From assembly GCF_027923225.1 (NCBI RefSeq), contig NZ_BSDI01000052.1, forward strand, positions 39,110 through 103,109: 64,000 nucleotides of DNA, given 5' to 3'. Every line of letters begins with the position of its first letter. Position 1 is the stretch's first letter. Made by a program: the position numbers and the translations under genes. The DNA comes from Phytohabitans aurantiacus. Lineage in GTDB: Bacteria > Actinomycetota > Actinomycetes > Mycobacteriales > Micromonosporaceae. Below, one piece after another: positions 21,699 to 31,490 of the stretch. The notes below the pieces were generated by a model. The model was given only the letters and a program-made list of their open reading frames with translations. It did no database searches and had not been told where the DNA came from.

Positions 21699-21719
21699 AC
21701 CCTGCCTTCCAGGTTTTAT

Positions 21720-21771
21720 TGATCAGGGCGTCCCTCAAGTCGCTCTAGCAACTTGAGGGACGCCCTGATCA
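21720..21771. repeat. P element 3 (52-bp TGATCA palindrome)
   Basis: TGATCAGGGCGTCCCTCAAG arm with its complement and a GCTCTAGCA-type centre. Lies between the alaS stop (21791) and the ruvX start, downstream of alaS on the minus strand. Confidence 0.88.
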
Positions 21772-21790
21772 CGAAGAGGCTTGACTCCGG

Positions 21791-24469
21791 CTACGCGGCG
21801 GCTACCGCGGACTCGACGGCTGCGAGCAGCCTCGGTGCCTCCGCCGCCGGCAGACCACCACCCTGGGCCAGGTCGGCGTTACCGCCACCCCGCCCCGACA
21901 GCGCCCCCTTCACCAGGTCAGCCGCCGACAGGCCGCGCCCGCGCGCCGCCGCGTTCACCGCTACCACCAGCGACGCCTTGCCGTTGGCGCGAGCCGCCAC
22001 GACCACCACCGCCGGCCGTGCCGCGTCGATCTTCCCGCGGATCTCCTGCGCCAGCGTCCGTACGTCGTTGCCGCCCGCACCCTCGGGCGCCTCGGCGGCC
22101 ACGAAAGCCACGCCCCGCAGGTCGCGCGCCTCGGCTGCCAGCGCCGCCGCCCCGCCCAGTACGAGCTGGGCGCGCATCTTCTCGAGCTCCTTCTCGGCGT
22201 CGCGCAGCTGCGTGATCGTCTGCTCGACCCGGTCGGCGACCTGGTCGTGCGGAACCCGGTACAGCTCAGCGAGGCGGGACACGAGCAGGTGCTCCCGCGC
22301 CAGGAACCCGAACGCGTCGATGCCCACCAGCGCCTCGACCCGCCGCACCCCGGAGCCGATCGACGACTCCGACAGGATCTTGACGACGCCGAGCTGGCCG
22401 GAGCGGGCCACGTGGGTGCCACCGCACAGCTCCCGCGCGTAGTCGCCGACCTCGACGACCCGCACCTCGTCGCCGTACTTCTCGCCGAACAGCGCCATCG
22501 CCCCGAGCCGCCGCGCCTCCTCCTGCGAGGTGATGAACGCGCGCACCTCCAGGTCACCGAGCAGCACCTCGTTGACCTGCTGCTCCACGTCGTGCAGCAC
22601 GCTCGCCGGCACCGCGCCGGGTGTGTTGAAGTCGAACCGCAGCCGCCCCGGCGCGTTCAGCGAACCGGCCTGCGTGGCCGACTCGCCCAGGAACTCGCGC
22701 ATCGTCTGGTGCACCAGGTGCGTCGCCGTGTGCGACCGGGAGATCGCCTTGCGCCGGGTCACGTCGATCTCGGCGTACCCGCTCTCCCCCGACCGGACCT
22801 CGCCGCTCACCACGCGGGCCTTGTGCACGTACAGGCCGGGGATCGGCTGCTGTACGTCGTACACCTCGACCTTGCCGCTCCCGACGGTGATGACGCCGTG
22901 GTCGGGCTGCTGGCCACCGCCCTCGGCGTAGAACGGGGTGGAGTCGAGCACCAGCTCGATCTCGTCGCCCTCGCCGGCGGCCGTCAGCGCGCCGCCACCA
23001 CCGATCAGCGCCCGCACCCGGGACTCGCGAGCCACCTCGCTGTACCCGGTGAACTCCACGGCCCCGCCCGCGTCGAGCGCGGAACGGTACGCGGACAGGT
23101 CGGCGTGGCCGGTCTTGCGCGCCTGCGCGTCGGCCTTGGCGCGCGTGCGCTGCTCGGACATGAGCCGGCGGAAGCCGGCCTCGTCGACGGACAGGCCCTG
23201 CTCAGCCGCGATCTCCAGCGTGAGGTCGATCGGGAAGCCGTAGGTGTCGTGGAGCTGGAACGCCTTCTCGCCCGACAGCGAGGAAGCGCCCGCCGAGCGA
23301 GCGTCAGAAAGCGCCGTGTCCAGGATCGTCGTGCCCGCACGCAGCGTCGACAGGAACGCGTCCTCCTCCGCGTACGCGTACTGCGAGATCCGCTCGAACT
23401 CCTGCGCCACCTCGGGGTACGAGGGCGACATGCAGTCGCGGGCCACCGGCAGCAGCTCCGGCAGCGCCGCCTCCTGCCAGCCGAGCAGCCGCATCGCCCG
23501 GATCGCCCGCCGCATGATCCGGCGCAGCACGTATCCGCGGCCCTCGTTCGACGGAGTCACACCGTCGCCGATCAGCATCAGCGAGGTGCGCACGTGGTCG
23601 GCGATCACGCGTAGGCGCACGTCGTCGGGGTGCGACTCGGAGGCCGCGTGGCCGCTGTGCACACCGTACTTCTTGCCGGTCAGCTCCGCGGCCCGCGCCA
23701 GGATCGGGCGCACCTCGTCGATCTCGTACAGGTTGTCGACGCCCTGCAGGATCGAGGCGATCCGCTCCAGGCCCATGCCGGTGTCGATGTTCTTGGCGGG
23801 CAGCTCACCGACGATGTCGAACTCTTCCTTCGACCGCACGTTGGTGATCTCGTACTGCATGAAGACGAGGTTCCAGAACTCCAGGTACCGGTCCTCGTCG
23901 ACGTCCGGCCCACCGTCCGGCCCGTACGCGGGGCCCCGGTCGAGGTAGATCTCCGAGCACGGCCCGGCCGGACCGGGGATGCCCATCGACCAGTAGTTGT
24001 CCTTCTTGCCGCGCCGCACGATCCGATCCGCCGGCATGCCCACCGCACGCCACAACGCGATCGCCTCGTCGTCGTCGAGGTACACGGTCGCCCAGAGCTT
24101 GCCGGGGTCGAGCCCGAAGCCGCCATCGGCCTGCGACTTGGTGACCAGGTCCCACGCGAGCTGGATCGCGCCCTCTTTGAAGTAATCGCCGAACGAGAAG
24201 TTGCCGTTCATCTGGAAGAACGTGCCGTGGCGCGACGTCTTGCCGACCTCGTCGATGTCGGGCGTCCGGATGCACTTCTGCACGCTCGCGGCACGGGACC
24301 ACTGCGGCGCCCGCTGCCCCAGGAAGTACGGGACGAACTGCACCATGCCGGCGTTGATGAACAGCAGGTTCGGGTCATCGATCGCCGGCAGCGGAGCGCT
24401 CGGCACCACGGCGTGGCCGTTGGCCTCAAAATGGGCCAGGTACCGTCGCTTGATCTCCGCCGTTCTCAT
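21791..24469 (-). CDS. alaS: Alanyl-tRNA synthetase
   Basis: Charges tRNA-Ala and edits Ser/Gly mischarges. 892 residues: class II catalytic core (FINAGMVQFVPYFLG, RHGTFFQMNGNFSFGDYFKEGA), tRNA-recognition region, editing domain with HTATHLVH and the distal CGGTH zinc ligands, and a C-terminal DHHA1-like domain with GRGGGNADLAQGG. The ATG overlaps the preceding small membrane gene by 4 bp. Confidence 0.98.
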   Translation of the reverse strand: MRTAEIKRRYLAHFEANGHAVVPSAPLPAIDDPNLLFINAGMVQFVPYFLGQRAPQWSRAASVQKCIRTPDIDEVGKTSRHGTFFQMNGNFSFGDYFKEGAIQLAWDLVTKSQADGGFGLDPGKLWATVYLDDDEAIALWRAVGMPADRIVRRGKKDNYWSMGIPGPAGPCSEIYLDRGPAYGPDGGPDVDEDRYLEFWNLVFMQYEITNVRSKEEFDIVGELPAKNIDTGMGLERIASILQGVDNLYEIDEVRPILARAAELTGKKYGVHSGHAASESHPDDVRLRVIADHVRTSLMLIGDGVTPSNEGRGYVLRRIMRRAIRAMRLLGWQEAALPELLPVARDCMSPSYPEVAQEFERISQYAYAEEDAFLSTLRAGTTILDTALSDARSAGASSLSGEKAFQLHDTYGFPIDLTLEIAAEQGLSVDEAGFRRLMSEQRTRAKADAQARKTGHADLSAYRSALDAGGAVEFTGYSEVARESRVRALIGGGGALTAAGEGDEIELVLDSTPFYAEGGGQQPDHGVITVGSGKVEVYDVQQPIPGLYVHKARVVSGEVRSGESGYAEIDVTRRKAISRSHTATHLVHQTMREFLGESATQAGSLNAPGRLRFDFNTPGAVPASVLHDVEQQVNEVLLGDLEVRAFITSQEEARRLGAMALFGEKYGDEVRVVEVGDYARELCGGTHVARSGQLGVVKILSESSIGSGVRRVEALVGIDAFGFLAREHLLVSRLAELYRVPHDQVADRVEQTITQLRDAEKELEKMRAQLVLGGAAALAAEARDLRGVAFVAAEAPEGAGGNDVRTLAQEIRGKIDAARPAVVVVAARANGKASLVVAVNAAARGRGLSAADLVKGALSGRGGGNADLAQGGGLPAAEAPRLLAAVESAVAAA

Positions 24470-24729
24470 CGATGCCCTTCCTCGTATTCTTCGTCAAAAT
24501 CAAACTCCACGCCCTCAGCGATGGCAGCGTGGATCTCGTCTTCCCGCTCAGCCATGCCCAACCGGACGTCGTCCACGAAGCTACGCACGGACTCCACCAG
24601 GCCGCCAGCCGATTCCGACAGCGAGGTCGCGATGCCGGCGGGTGTGTAGGACTGGGCTCGTTGGCTCACCTTGCGGACGACCAGAGCGCCCACCGCCAGA
24701 CCGATACCCAACCAGAGCAACCGCTTCAT
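24466..24729 (-). CDS. Small membrane-anchored protein next to alaS
   Basis: 87 residues, unknown function. MKRLLWLGIGLAVGALVVRK is a single N-terminal transmembrane helix, followed by an amphipathic YtxH-like helix region and a very acidic tail (EFDFDEEYEEGHR). The ATG at 24729 follows AGGAGG by 8 nt. It is conserved in position with the DUF948-like gene upstream of alaS in actinobacteria, but its role is unclear. Confidence 0.8.
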   Translation of the reverse strand: MKRLLWLGIGLAVGALVVRKVSQRAQSYTPAGIATSLSESAGGLVESVRSFVDDVRLGMAEREDEIHAAIAEGVEFDFDEEYEEGHR

Positions 24730-24751
24730 GGCACCATCCTCCTCCGAGCTC

Positions 24752-25222
24752 TCAGCGGCCCGCGCGGCGGGACACCCGCGCATCCTTGCGCCGCTGCTTC
24801 AGCGTGGCCCGCACCTCGCGGTCCTCGTCGGCGTGCCGGCGCGCGGCCGCCGCCTTGCGCACCCCGTATCCGAACGCGGCCACCTTGACCAGCGGGTTCG
24901 ACGCCGCGGCCGCGACCACCGTGGTCAGGTTGGCGACGTTGGCGGTGACGCTCTGGATGTGGCCGGTCATCGTGTCGAGCTTGACGAGCTGCAGGTTCAC
25001 GCCGTCGATCGTCGTGTGCACCTGCCCGAGCGCGGTGTTGACGTTTTCGATCGTCACCTTGGCGTTGTCGAGCAGGGGCGCCGTGCCCTCGTTCAGGTCG
25101 GTGATCGCCCGAGTGGCAGCGTCCACTGTGTGCCGTAGCCGCAGGATCGGCACAGCGAGCACGAGCACCAGCATCAGGAATGCCCCCGCCGCGACCAGAC
25201 CCGCGACTTCACCAGCGCTCAC
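24752..25222 (-). CDS. DUF948-family membrane protein
   Basis: 156 residues. An N-terminal transmembrane helix (LVAAGAFLMLVLVLAVPILRL) is followed by a long helical region with the DUF948 pattern (VDAATRAITDLNEGTAPLLDNAKVT; methyl-accepting-like heptads) and a basic C-terminal tail. The GTG at 25222 lies 5 nt after GGAGGAGG; an earlier GTG at 25243 lacks a ribosome binding site. Probably a membrane-associated coiled-coil protein of unknown function. Confidence 0.78.
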   Translation of the reverse strand: MSAGEVAGLVAAGAFLMLVLVLAVPILRLRHTVDAATRAITDLNEGTAPLLDNAKVTIENVNTALGQVHTTIDGVNLQLVKLDTMTGHIQSVTANVANLTTVVAAAASNPLVKVAAFGYGVRKAAAARRHADEDREVRATLKQRRKDARVSRRAGR

Positions 25223-25291
25223 AGTCTCCTCCTCCGCCGCCACTGTCTTACGCCAACGTGGAGACCCTACCGTCAGTGACGGCAGTCGGCC

Positions 25292-28200
25292 TCACGACGG
25301 TGACGGTGTCGGATCGTCGAGCGGATCGTCGGTGAAAATGGGGTCCGGGTCCACGCCGGTGAGCGACGGATCCGTACTCGGTTGCGGCCGCGTCCGGTCG
25401 TCGTCGATCGCGTTGCGCACCTTGATCGATACCGTGGCGCCGTTGCACTCCGGGGCCGTGGCCGGCGGCGACGCCGGCACGGTCGCGCCCGCGGCCTCCG
25501 CGACACACGACGGCGGCCGGACCCACAGGTCGAGCGTCAGCTCGTCCCGCTGCCAGCACGTGTACCGACCCTCGACCGGCTGCTCCGGGCACAACTCCGC
25601 CGGCGACCACCGCTGCCAGCCCTCCGCCGCGAGCGCCGACTCATACGCCTTCGCCGTCTCGTCCGGCGTCCCGTCCGACTGCACGGTCCGCTCCCGCAAC
25701 CGGCAGTCGATCAGGCACCACCGGCTGCCGCTGACCGCGTCTTCGGTCTTGACCGCCGCCCAACCCGGCACGTCCAGCCCGTCGAGCGTGTTCAGCACCG
25801 GATCGCGCGTCGCCGCCCGGATCCCGAAATACAACGGCAGAGCCCCGAGCAGCACCAGGATCGCGAGCAAAATGGCGGCCATCCGCAGCCGGCGCAGGTC
25901 GCGCGCCTCCGCACGCGCCGTCGGCCGCCCACTCCCGTCCTGGTCCAGCTCGTCATCTGGTACGCCCAGCGGGGCGGCCGAAGGCACCGATGGCCGCGTG
26001 ACCGGCCCGCCCGCCTCGACAGCGGCGCCCCCGACCACCGGCGCGTTCGCACTCCCCACCGCGGCGGTCCCAGCGGCCACGGACCCGGCCACACCAACCG
26101 ACCCGACCGCCACACTGGCGGTCCCACGCCCACCAAGCCCGTCGGCCCCGCCCGCGCCTCCGGCGCCGCCGTGACCACCCACACCGCCCGGCCCGCCCGG
26201 CCTGCCCACGGCCCCCGGCCCACCGTGATCGCCCGCGGTGCCCGGCCCGCCTACGCCGCCCGGTCCACCGTGACCGCCCGGTCCGCCCACGCCGCCCGGA
26301 CCACCCAGGCTGCCCGGCCCGCCTACGCCGCCCGGAGCGAGACCTGCGGCCGCTCGACCTTGCGGCCCACTAGCGGCGCCCCCAGGCCCGCCAAGGTTGC
26401 CGGCGCCGCCGGGACCATCAAGCCCACCCGCGCCTCCAGGACCGCCGCGACCGCCCGCGCTTCCGGGGCTGCCCGCGCTGCCCGGTGCGAGGCCCCCCCG
26501 ACGACTCGGTCCGCTCGCTGAGCCGCCCGGGCCGCCAGCAGCGCCCACGCCACCTGGGCCGTCCGCGAGGCCAGCGGCTCCATGACCGCCCGGCACACCA
26601 GCCGAAGCACCCCCGGCACCCGGACCACCGGCAGGGCCACTGGCCCTCCGACCGCCCGGTGAACCACCTACGGCACCCAAATCACCCGCGAGGCCACCGG
26701 GCCCCCGACCGGCTGGAGCGCTACCCGCGGCGTCTGGACCGCGCGCAGGGGCACCCGCGTCCGCTCGTCCGCTCGACCCGCCGGGGCCGCTCGCCGATCC
26801 TGGGCGGCCTCGCACCACGGAGGCCGCGCCCGCGGCAGCGCCACGGACGCCAGCGCCACTCCCCGACCCGGGAACCGACGCCGAGCCGACCCCAGGCACC
26901 GACGCCGCACCGGCGACCGGGCCCGATCCGCTCCCCGGCACCGAAGCCGCTCCCGCCGCACCGGGCATGGGCACGCTGGCCCCGCCTCGTGCCGGCGCCA
27001 CCGGACTACCGGGCGGCGCTACCGGACTGCCCGGCGGCGCGACACCGCCCCGGGGCAACGGCGGCGGCTCCGGGTATGCCCCGTGAGCCGGCCCACCGCG
27101 CTGCGGCCGGCCAAACTGCGCACCCGGCCCTTCGGGGCCAGCGCCGCGCGCCGACTCCGCGCCGGCTCGCCCAGCCACATCCCCGGTCGCCTCGCCAGCA
27201 CCACGCCGCCTCGCTCCACCGGACCCACGCGGTCCACCAGAGCCGTCAAAGCCCTCAGCCCCCTCGGGCCCACCAAACCCGGCCCCGCCACGCCCACGCG
27301 GCCCTCCAGGACCGTCAAAGCCCCCAGTGCCGCCTGGTCCCTCTGGCAGGCCGCCGCGCGCCGGTGGCCTGCCCGGCCGACCAGCGGGCGCCTCGGGCCC
27401 AGGGCCAGGTACCGGCGGCGCGCCGGCCATGCCCATGCCCGCGACGGGGCCACCCGGCAGCTCCGGCCCGCCCCCACGCACTCGCGGTCCACCCCGTGGT
27501 TCCGGTGCACCGCCCCGCACGCGCGTACCGCCGGATCCGCCCGGACCACCCGGTGGCTCAGCTCCACGCGAACGCGGCCCAGGCGGCGACGACGGCTCAC
27601 CCGGGAAGCGCGGACGATCGGGGCCGGCCGGACCGCCCGGCCCCGCGAACGGCGCTTCACCGTGCGGCGCACCGGGTGCCATGGGCGGCTCACCCGGCCG
27701 GCGCTGCGCCCCAGCGCCTCGTACGCGTGCCGCCCCACCCGGCGGTGGCACGGCGCCCTGCCGACCGGGCACCACCGGCGGCGCGGCGGCCGGCGGCGCG
27801 TCCATCGGACCAATCCCGGCGCGCCCACCAGGCACCCCCGGACGGCCGCCCGGCTCGTCCACCGGCCCGCGTCCCGGAGCCGGTCGACCGCGCCCGGCCA
27901 GCACATCGCCAGTACCGTGCCGGCCACCCGGCCCGTCAAACGGTGCGTCGCCACCATGCCGGCCGCCAGAGTCGACCGGCGGCGCGTCACCACCGCGCCG
28001 ACCACGCCCGGCCAGTACGTCGCCCGTGCCATGCCGGCCACCCGGCGCCGCTACGTCTCCAGTCCCGTGCCGACCACCCGGCCCATCGAACTGCGTGTCG
28101 CCACCATGCCGCCCGCGACCAGCAAGAACATCGCCCGTGCTGTGCCTACCACCCGGCGGCACCTCACCGCCGCGCCTGCCAGCGGACGGCACTTCCCCAC

Positions 28201-29908
28201 CCTGCTGGCCAGCCGGCGGCACGTCACCGCCATGCCTGCTGCCGGGCGGCACCTCACCGCCGTGCCGGCCACCGGGCGGCACCTCACCACCGCGCCTGCC
28301 AGCGGACGGCATCTCACCACCCTGCTGGCCAGCCGGCGGCACGTCACCACCATGCCTGCTGCCGGGCGGCACCTCACCGCCGTGCCTGCCACCGAGCGGC
28401 GCTTCACCACCGTGCCGGCCACGACCGGCTAGAACGTCACCCGTCCCGTGCCGGCCACCGGGCGGCATTTCCCCGCCCTGCCGGCCACGACCCGCGAGGA
28501 CGTCCCCGGTGCCATGCCGGCCGCCAGGCCCCTCGAACTGCGCGTCACCATCGGACCGGCCGGCCGCGACATCACCCGTGCCATGCCGGCCAGCCGGCGG
28601 CACAGCTCCCTGCCGGCCACGCCCGGCCAGAACGTCACCAGTTCCGTGCCGCCCGCCCGGCGGCACGACCTCCCCGGTCCCGCGCCGGCCACCCGGCCCG
28701 TCGAACTGCGTGTCACCACCACGCGGACCACCACTGGCCATGACGTCGCCGGTCCCATGCCGACCCCCCGGCCCGTCACCACCGCGCGGGCCATCACCCA
28801 TCACATCGCCAGTGCCATGCCGCCCGCCCGGGCCATCAGCACCGCGAGGACCACCGCCACCCATCACATCGCCAGTGCCACGGCGGCCACCCGGCCCATC
28901 AGCACCGCGCGGGCCATCACCCGTCACATCGCCAGTGCCACGGCGACCGCCCGGGCCATCCGCGCCGCCCAGCACATCGCCGGTGGCAAACCGGCCACTC
29001 GGGCCGCCGTCCCATGGGGCGTCGCGGCGGCCGGCGCGCGGGTCGTCCGGGGGCGGCGCGGCGCCCGCCCAAGGCACGTCCTGTTGGACCGGAGGCACTT
29101 CGTCACCGCGGCCACCGAACCGGCTTCGCGGACCCGTGCGCTCGCCCGCGACCGGGCTTTCGGGGGCTGCGCCACCACGGGCACCAGCGGGGCCACCTCG
29201 CGGCGGCAACGGCGGCGGAATCTCCGGGGCGTTGCCGGAAAGTGGCACCTCGGGAGCGTTGCCAGAGAGCGGCACCACCCGCTCGACCGGTCCAGCGATC
29301 GGCGGACCGATCGGGCCAGCCTGCGGCGGAACCGTACCGCGCGGCGCAGCCCCCCGACCCGGCGGCGGCTCGACCGGCAGCCGGCCGATCCCGGGGAACG
29401 ATCCCTGTGGACCCGGCCTCGCCGGTGACTCAGCGTACGGGTCGGGCTGGCCGGAGCTTGGATGGCGAGGCGGCAGGTCGGTGGCCGCGTCGGCCGGTCC
29501 GGGTACGGCTGGGTCGCCGGAGCCAGCGAAGCGGCGCGGCGGGGCGGGAGCCCCGGAAGGCAGCGGAGGCGTTGGGGCGGCAGCGGGCGGACGCGGCTGG
29601 GTCACAGCCGAGCGGGTATCGGGACCCGGTGACTGCTGCGACGCGGGCGGACGCGGGGACTCCTCCTCCGGCGGCCGGCGGCCGGGCCAGGCCTCGCCTT
29701 CGGCCTCTTCGTCGCCAGTGGGCAGCTTCGAGTACGCGGACGAGCCGGACGCACCCACCGTCGCCGCGCCGATGGCCGAGCCATCCTGCTTGGCGGTACG
29801 CAGGTCGTCGATCCAGCCGAGCTCCTCGCCGGGTACCGCCTCTTCGGCGGGCGCCTCCGGTTTGCCTCGGCCCCAGCGGCGCCCCCGGCCACGCCGGTCG
29901 TCGCTCAC
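25292..29908 (-). CDS. Giant Gly/Pro/Arg-rich repeat protein with one membrane helix and a Cys-rich outer domain
   Basis: 1538 residues from a GTG at 29908 after AGGAGG. The first 130 or so residues are charged. About 1200 residues of low complexity follow, including more than a dozen variants of GGRHGTGDVLAGRGR and then G-G-P-G-G collagen-like runs. A single transmembrane helix (MAAILLAILVLLGALPLYFG) then leads to a folded C-terminal domain of about 200 residues with six Cys (SRWCLIDCRLRER, CPEQPVEGRYTCWQ, PPSC, PEC). The C-terminal domain is probably extracytoplasmic and the repeats cytoplasmic. Function unknown. Repeat number is likely unstable. Confidence 0.75.
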   Translation of the reverse strand: MSDDRRGRGRRWGRGKPEAPAEEAVPGEELGWIDDLRTAKQDGSAIGAATVGASGSSAYSKLPTGDEEAEGEAWPGRRPPEEESPRPPASQQSPGPDTRSAVTQPRPPAAAPTPPLPSGAPAPPRRFAGSGDPAVPGPADAATDLPPRHPSSGQPDPYAESPARPGPQGSFPGIGRLPVEPPPGRGAAPRGTVPPQAGPIGPPIAGPVERVVPLSGNAPEVPLSGNAPEIPPPLPPRGGPAGARGGAAPESPVAGERTGPRSRFGGRGDEVPPVQQDVPWAGAAPPPDDPRAGRRDAPWDGGPSGRFATGDVLGGADGPGGRRGTGDVTGDGPRGADGPGGRRGTGDVMGGGGPRGADGPGGRHGTGDVMGDGPRGGDGPGGRHGTGDVMASGGPRGGDTQFDGPGGRRGTGEVVPPGGRHGTGDVLAGRGRQGAVPPAGRHGTGDVAAGRSDGDAQFEGPGGRHGTGDVLAGRGRQGGEMPPGGRHGTGDVLAGRGRHGGEAPLGGRHGGEVPPGSRHGGDVPPAGQQGGEMPSAGRRGGEVPPGGRHGGEVPPGSRHGGDVPPAGQQGGEVPSAGRRGGEVPPGGRHSTGDVLAGRGRHGGDTQFDGPGGRHGTGDVAAPGGRHGTGDVLAGRGRRGGDAPPVDSGGRHGGDAPFDGPGGRHGTGDVLAGRGRPAPGRGPVDEPGGRPGVPGGRAGIGPMDAPPAAAPPVVPGRQGAVPPPGGAARVRGAGAQRRPGEPPMAPGAPHGEAPFAGPGGPAGPDRPRFPGEPSSPPGPRSRGAEPPGGPGGSGGTRVRGGAPEPRGGPRVRGGGPELPGGPVAGMGMAGAPPVPGPGPEAPAGRPGRPPARGGLPEGPGGTGGFDGPGGPRGRGGAGFGGPEGAEGFDGSGGPRGSGGARRRGAGEATGDVAGRAGAESARGAGPEGPGAQFGRPQRGGPAHGAYPEPPPLPRGGVAPPGSPVAPPGSPVAPARGGASVPMPGAAGAASVPGSGSGPVAGAASVPGVGSASVPGSGSGAGVRGAAAGAASVVRGRPGSASGPGGSSGRADAGAPARGPDAAGSAPAGRGPGGLAGDLGAVGGSPGGRRASGPAGGPGAGGASAGVPGGHGAAGLADGPGGVGAAGGPGGSASGPSRRGGLAPGSAGSPGSAGGRGGPGGAGGLDGPGGAGNLGGPGGAASGPQGRAAAGLAPGGVGGPGSLGGPGGVGGPGGHGGPGGVGGPGTAGDHGGPGAVGRPGGPGGVGGHGGAGGAGGADGLGGRGTASVAVGSVGVAGSVAAGTAAVGSANAPVVGGAAVEAGGPVTRPSVPSAAPLGVPDDELDQDGSGRPTARAEARDLRRLRMAAILLAILVLLGALPLYFGIRAATRDPVLNTLDGLDVPGWAAVKTEDAVSGSRWCLIDCRLRERTVQSDGTPDETAKAYESALAAEGWQRWSPAELCPEQPVEGRYTCWQRDELTLDLWVRPPSCVAEAAGATVPASPPATAPECNGATVSIKVRNAIDDDRTRPQPSTDPSLTGVDPDPIFTDDPLDDPTPSPS

Positions 29909-30030
29909 TGTGCCTCCTGGTTCGCTCGGTCGGGCGGCGCCAGAGGGCGGCGCTTGGACCGCGCGCCGCGCAGCGACTTCGTCGGCGCGTCGCTCAGTCC
30001 AGGCGCCGCCGCGCCACCTACCTCGCTCAC
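29905..30030 (-). CDS. 41-codon linking ORF
   Basis: GTG start at 30030 overlaps the rarA stop (GTGA) and its own TGA overlaps the next GTG start (GTGA). An AGGAGGCACA ribosome binding site precedes it, identical to the one before the following gene. Product MSEVGGAAAPGLSDAPTKSL... ends PPDRANQEAQ, resembling the rarA end NQRTNQDEEAQ. It may have arisen by duplication of the gene end plus ribosome binding site; whether the peptide is functional is unknown. Confidence 0.5.
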   Translation of the reverse strand: MSEVGGAAAPGLSDAPTKSLRGARSKRRPLAPPDRANQEAQ

Positions 30031-31439
30031 TGTGCCTCCTCGTCCTGGTTCGTCCGCTGGTTGGGCTCGGCACCGCGCACGATCCGGCGCAGCACGGGGA
30101 GGCGGGCGACGATGTCCCGCTCGGCTCCGTGCGAACTCGGTTCGTAGTAGTCGGCCCCGGCCAGGTCGTCCGGAGCGTACTGCTGCGTGACCACTCCGCG
30201 CGGATCGTCGTGCGGGTACCGGTACCCGATGCCGTGCCCGAGCCCGCGCGAGCCCTGGTAGTGGCTGTCGCGGAGGTGGCGCGGCACCCCGCCGCCCCGC
30301 CCCGCGCGGACGTCGGCCATGGCGGCGCCGATCGCGCGGGTGGCGGAGTTCGACTTCGGTGCCGTGGCGAGGTGGATCACGGCCTGGGCGAGGTTGAGCT
30401 GCGCTTCGGGCAGCCCGACGTATTCGACGGCGTGCGCCGCGGCGGTCGCCACCGACAGCGCGCTCGGGTCGGCCATCCCGACATCTTCACTGGCGAAGAT
30501 CACCATGCGCCGCGCGATGAACCGGGCGTCCTCGCCCGCCACCAGCATCCGTGCCAGCCAATGCAGCGCCGCGTCGACGTCGGATCCGCGCATGCTCTTG
30601 ATGAACGCGCTGGTCACGTCGTAGTGCGCGTCACCGTCACGGTCATAACGGACGGCCGCAACGTCGACCGCCTGCTCGGCGGTGGCCAGGTCGATCTCGG
30701 TGGACCCGAGCGCGACAGCCGACCCCGCGGCGGCTTCCAGTGCGGTGAGCGCCTTGCGCACGTCACCGCCGGCGAGGCGTACCAGATGATCCTCTGCCTC
30801 GGCGGCGAGGGTGACCTCGCCGCGCAGCCCTCGCTCGTCGGCGATCGCGCGCCGCACGAGGCCGCGCACCGCGTGGTCGTCGAGCGGCTGCAGCGTGAGC
30901 AGCACGCAGCGTGACAGCAACGGCGAGATGACCGAGAAGTACGGGTTTTCGGTGGTCGCGGCGAGCAGCGTGACGACGCGATCCTCGACGGCGGCGAGCA
31001 GCGAATCCTGCTGCGTCTTGCTGAACCGGTGCACCTCGTCGATGAACAGCACCGTCGGCCGCCCACCGGCCCGGCGCTCACGGCGAGCCGTGTCGATCAC
31101 CGCGCGGACGTCCTTGACCCCCGCCGACAGCGCCGACAGCGCCACGAACCTGCGGTCGGTCGCGCCCGCCACCAGGTGCGCGATCGTGGTCTTACCGCTG
31201 CCGGGCGGTCCCCAAAGAATCACCGACATGGGCGACGCGCCGCTGACCAGCTGGCGCAGCGGCGCGCCGGGTGCGAGCAGGTGGTCCTGCCCGACCAGTT
31301 CGTCGATCGAGGCGGGGCGCATGCGCACCGGGAGCGGTGAGTCGGCGCGGGGAGGCGTGAAGCCGCCGACGTCACCGCCCCCGGCGGGTGCTGTGCGCAC
31401 GCCGGTGTCGGCAATAGAGAACAGGCCGTCGGGCTCCAT
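30027..31439 (-). CDS. rarA: Replication-associated recombination protein A (MgsA/RarA)
   Basis: AAA+ ATPase acting at stalled replication forks. 470 residues: N-terminal RMRPASIDELVGQDHLL, Walker A WGPPGSGKTT, Walker B VLFIDEVHRF, sensor 1 AATTENPYF, then the tetramerisation region with EDVGMADPSAL and GLPEAQLNLAQAVIHLA. ATG start. Heads a coupled three-gene run with the 41-codon ORF and the giant repeat protein. Confidence 0.96.
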   Translation of the reverse strand: MEPDGLFSIADTGVRTAPAGGGDVGGFTPPRADSPLPVRMRPASIDELVGQDHLLAPGAPLRQLVSGASPMSVILWGPPGSGKTTIAHLVAGATDRRFVALSALSAGVKDVRAVIDTARRERRAGGRPTVLFIDEVHRFSKTQQDSLLAAVEDRVVTLLAATTENPYFSVISPLLSRCVLLTLQPLDDHAVRGLVRRAIADERGLRGEVTLAAEAEDHLVRLAGGDVRKALTALEAAAGSAVALGSTEIDLATAEQAVDVAAVRYDRDGDAHYDVTSAFIKSMRGSDVDAALHWLARMLVAGEDARFIARRMVIFASEDVGMADPSALSVATAAAHAVEYVGLPEAQLNLAQAVIHLATAPKSNSATRAIGAAMADVRAGRGGGVPRHLRDSHYQGSRGLGHGIGYRYPHDDPRGVVTQQYAPDDLAGADYYEPSSHGAERDIVARLPVLRRIVRGAEPNQRTNQDEEAQ

Positions 31440-31490
31440 TACCGAAAGACACTACCGGCCGGATCTCCAACGCCCGAAATGTCGCGGACG

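Noticed and set aside
25382..26521. Plus-strand frame of 379 codons opposite the end of the giant protein
   Set aside because: Arg/Pro-rich antisense shadow of the membrane helix and Cys-rich domain, without start signals.
27327..30914. Plus-strand frame of 1195 codons opposite the giant repeat gene and rarA
   Set aside because: It is Pro/Arg/Ser-rich shadow translation caused by GC-biased third positions, crosses into rarA, has no ribosome binding site, and the minus strand holds a membrane helix and a folded Cys domain.
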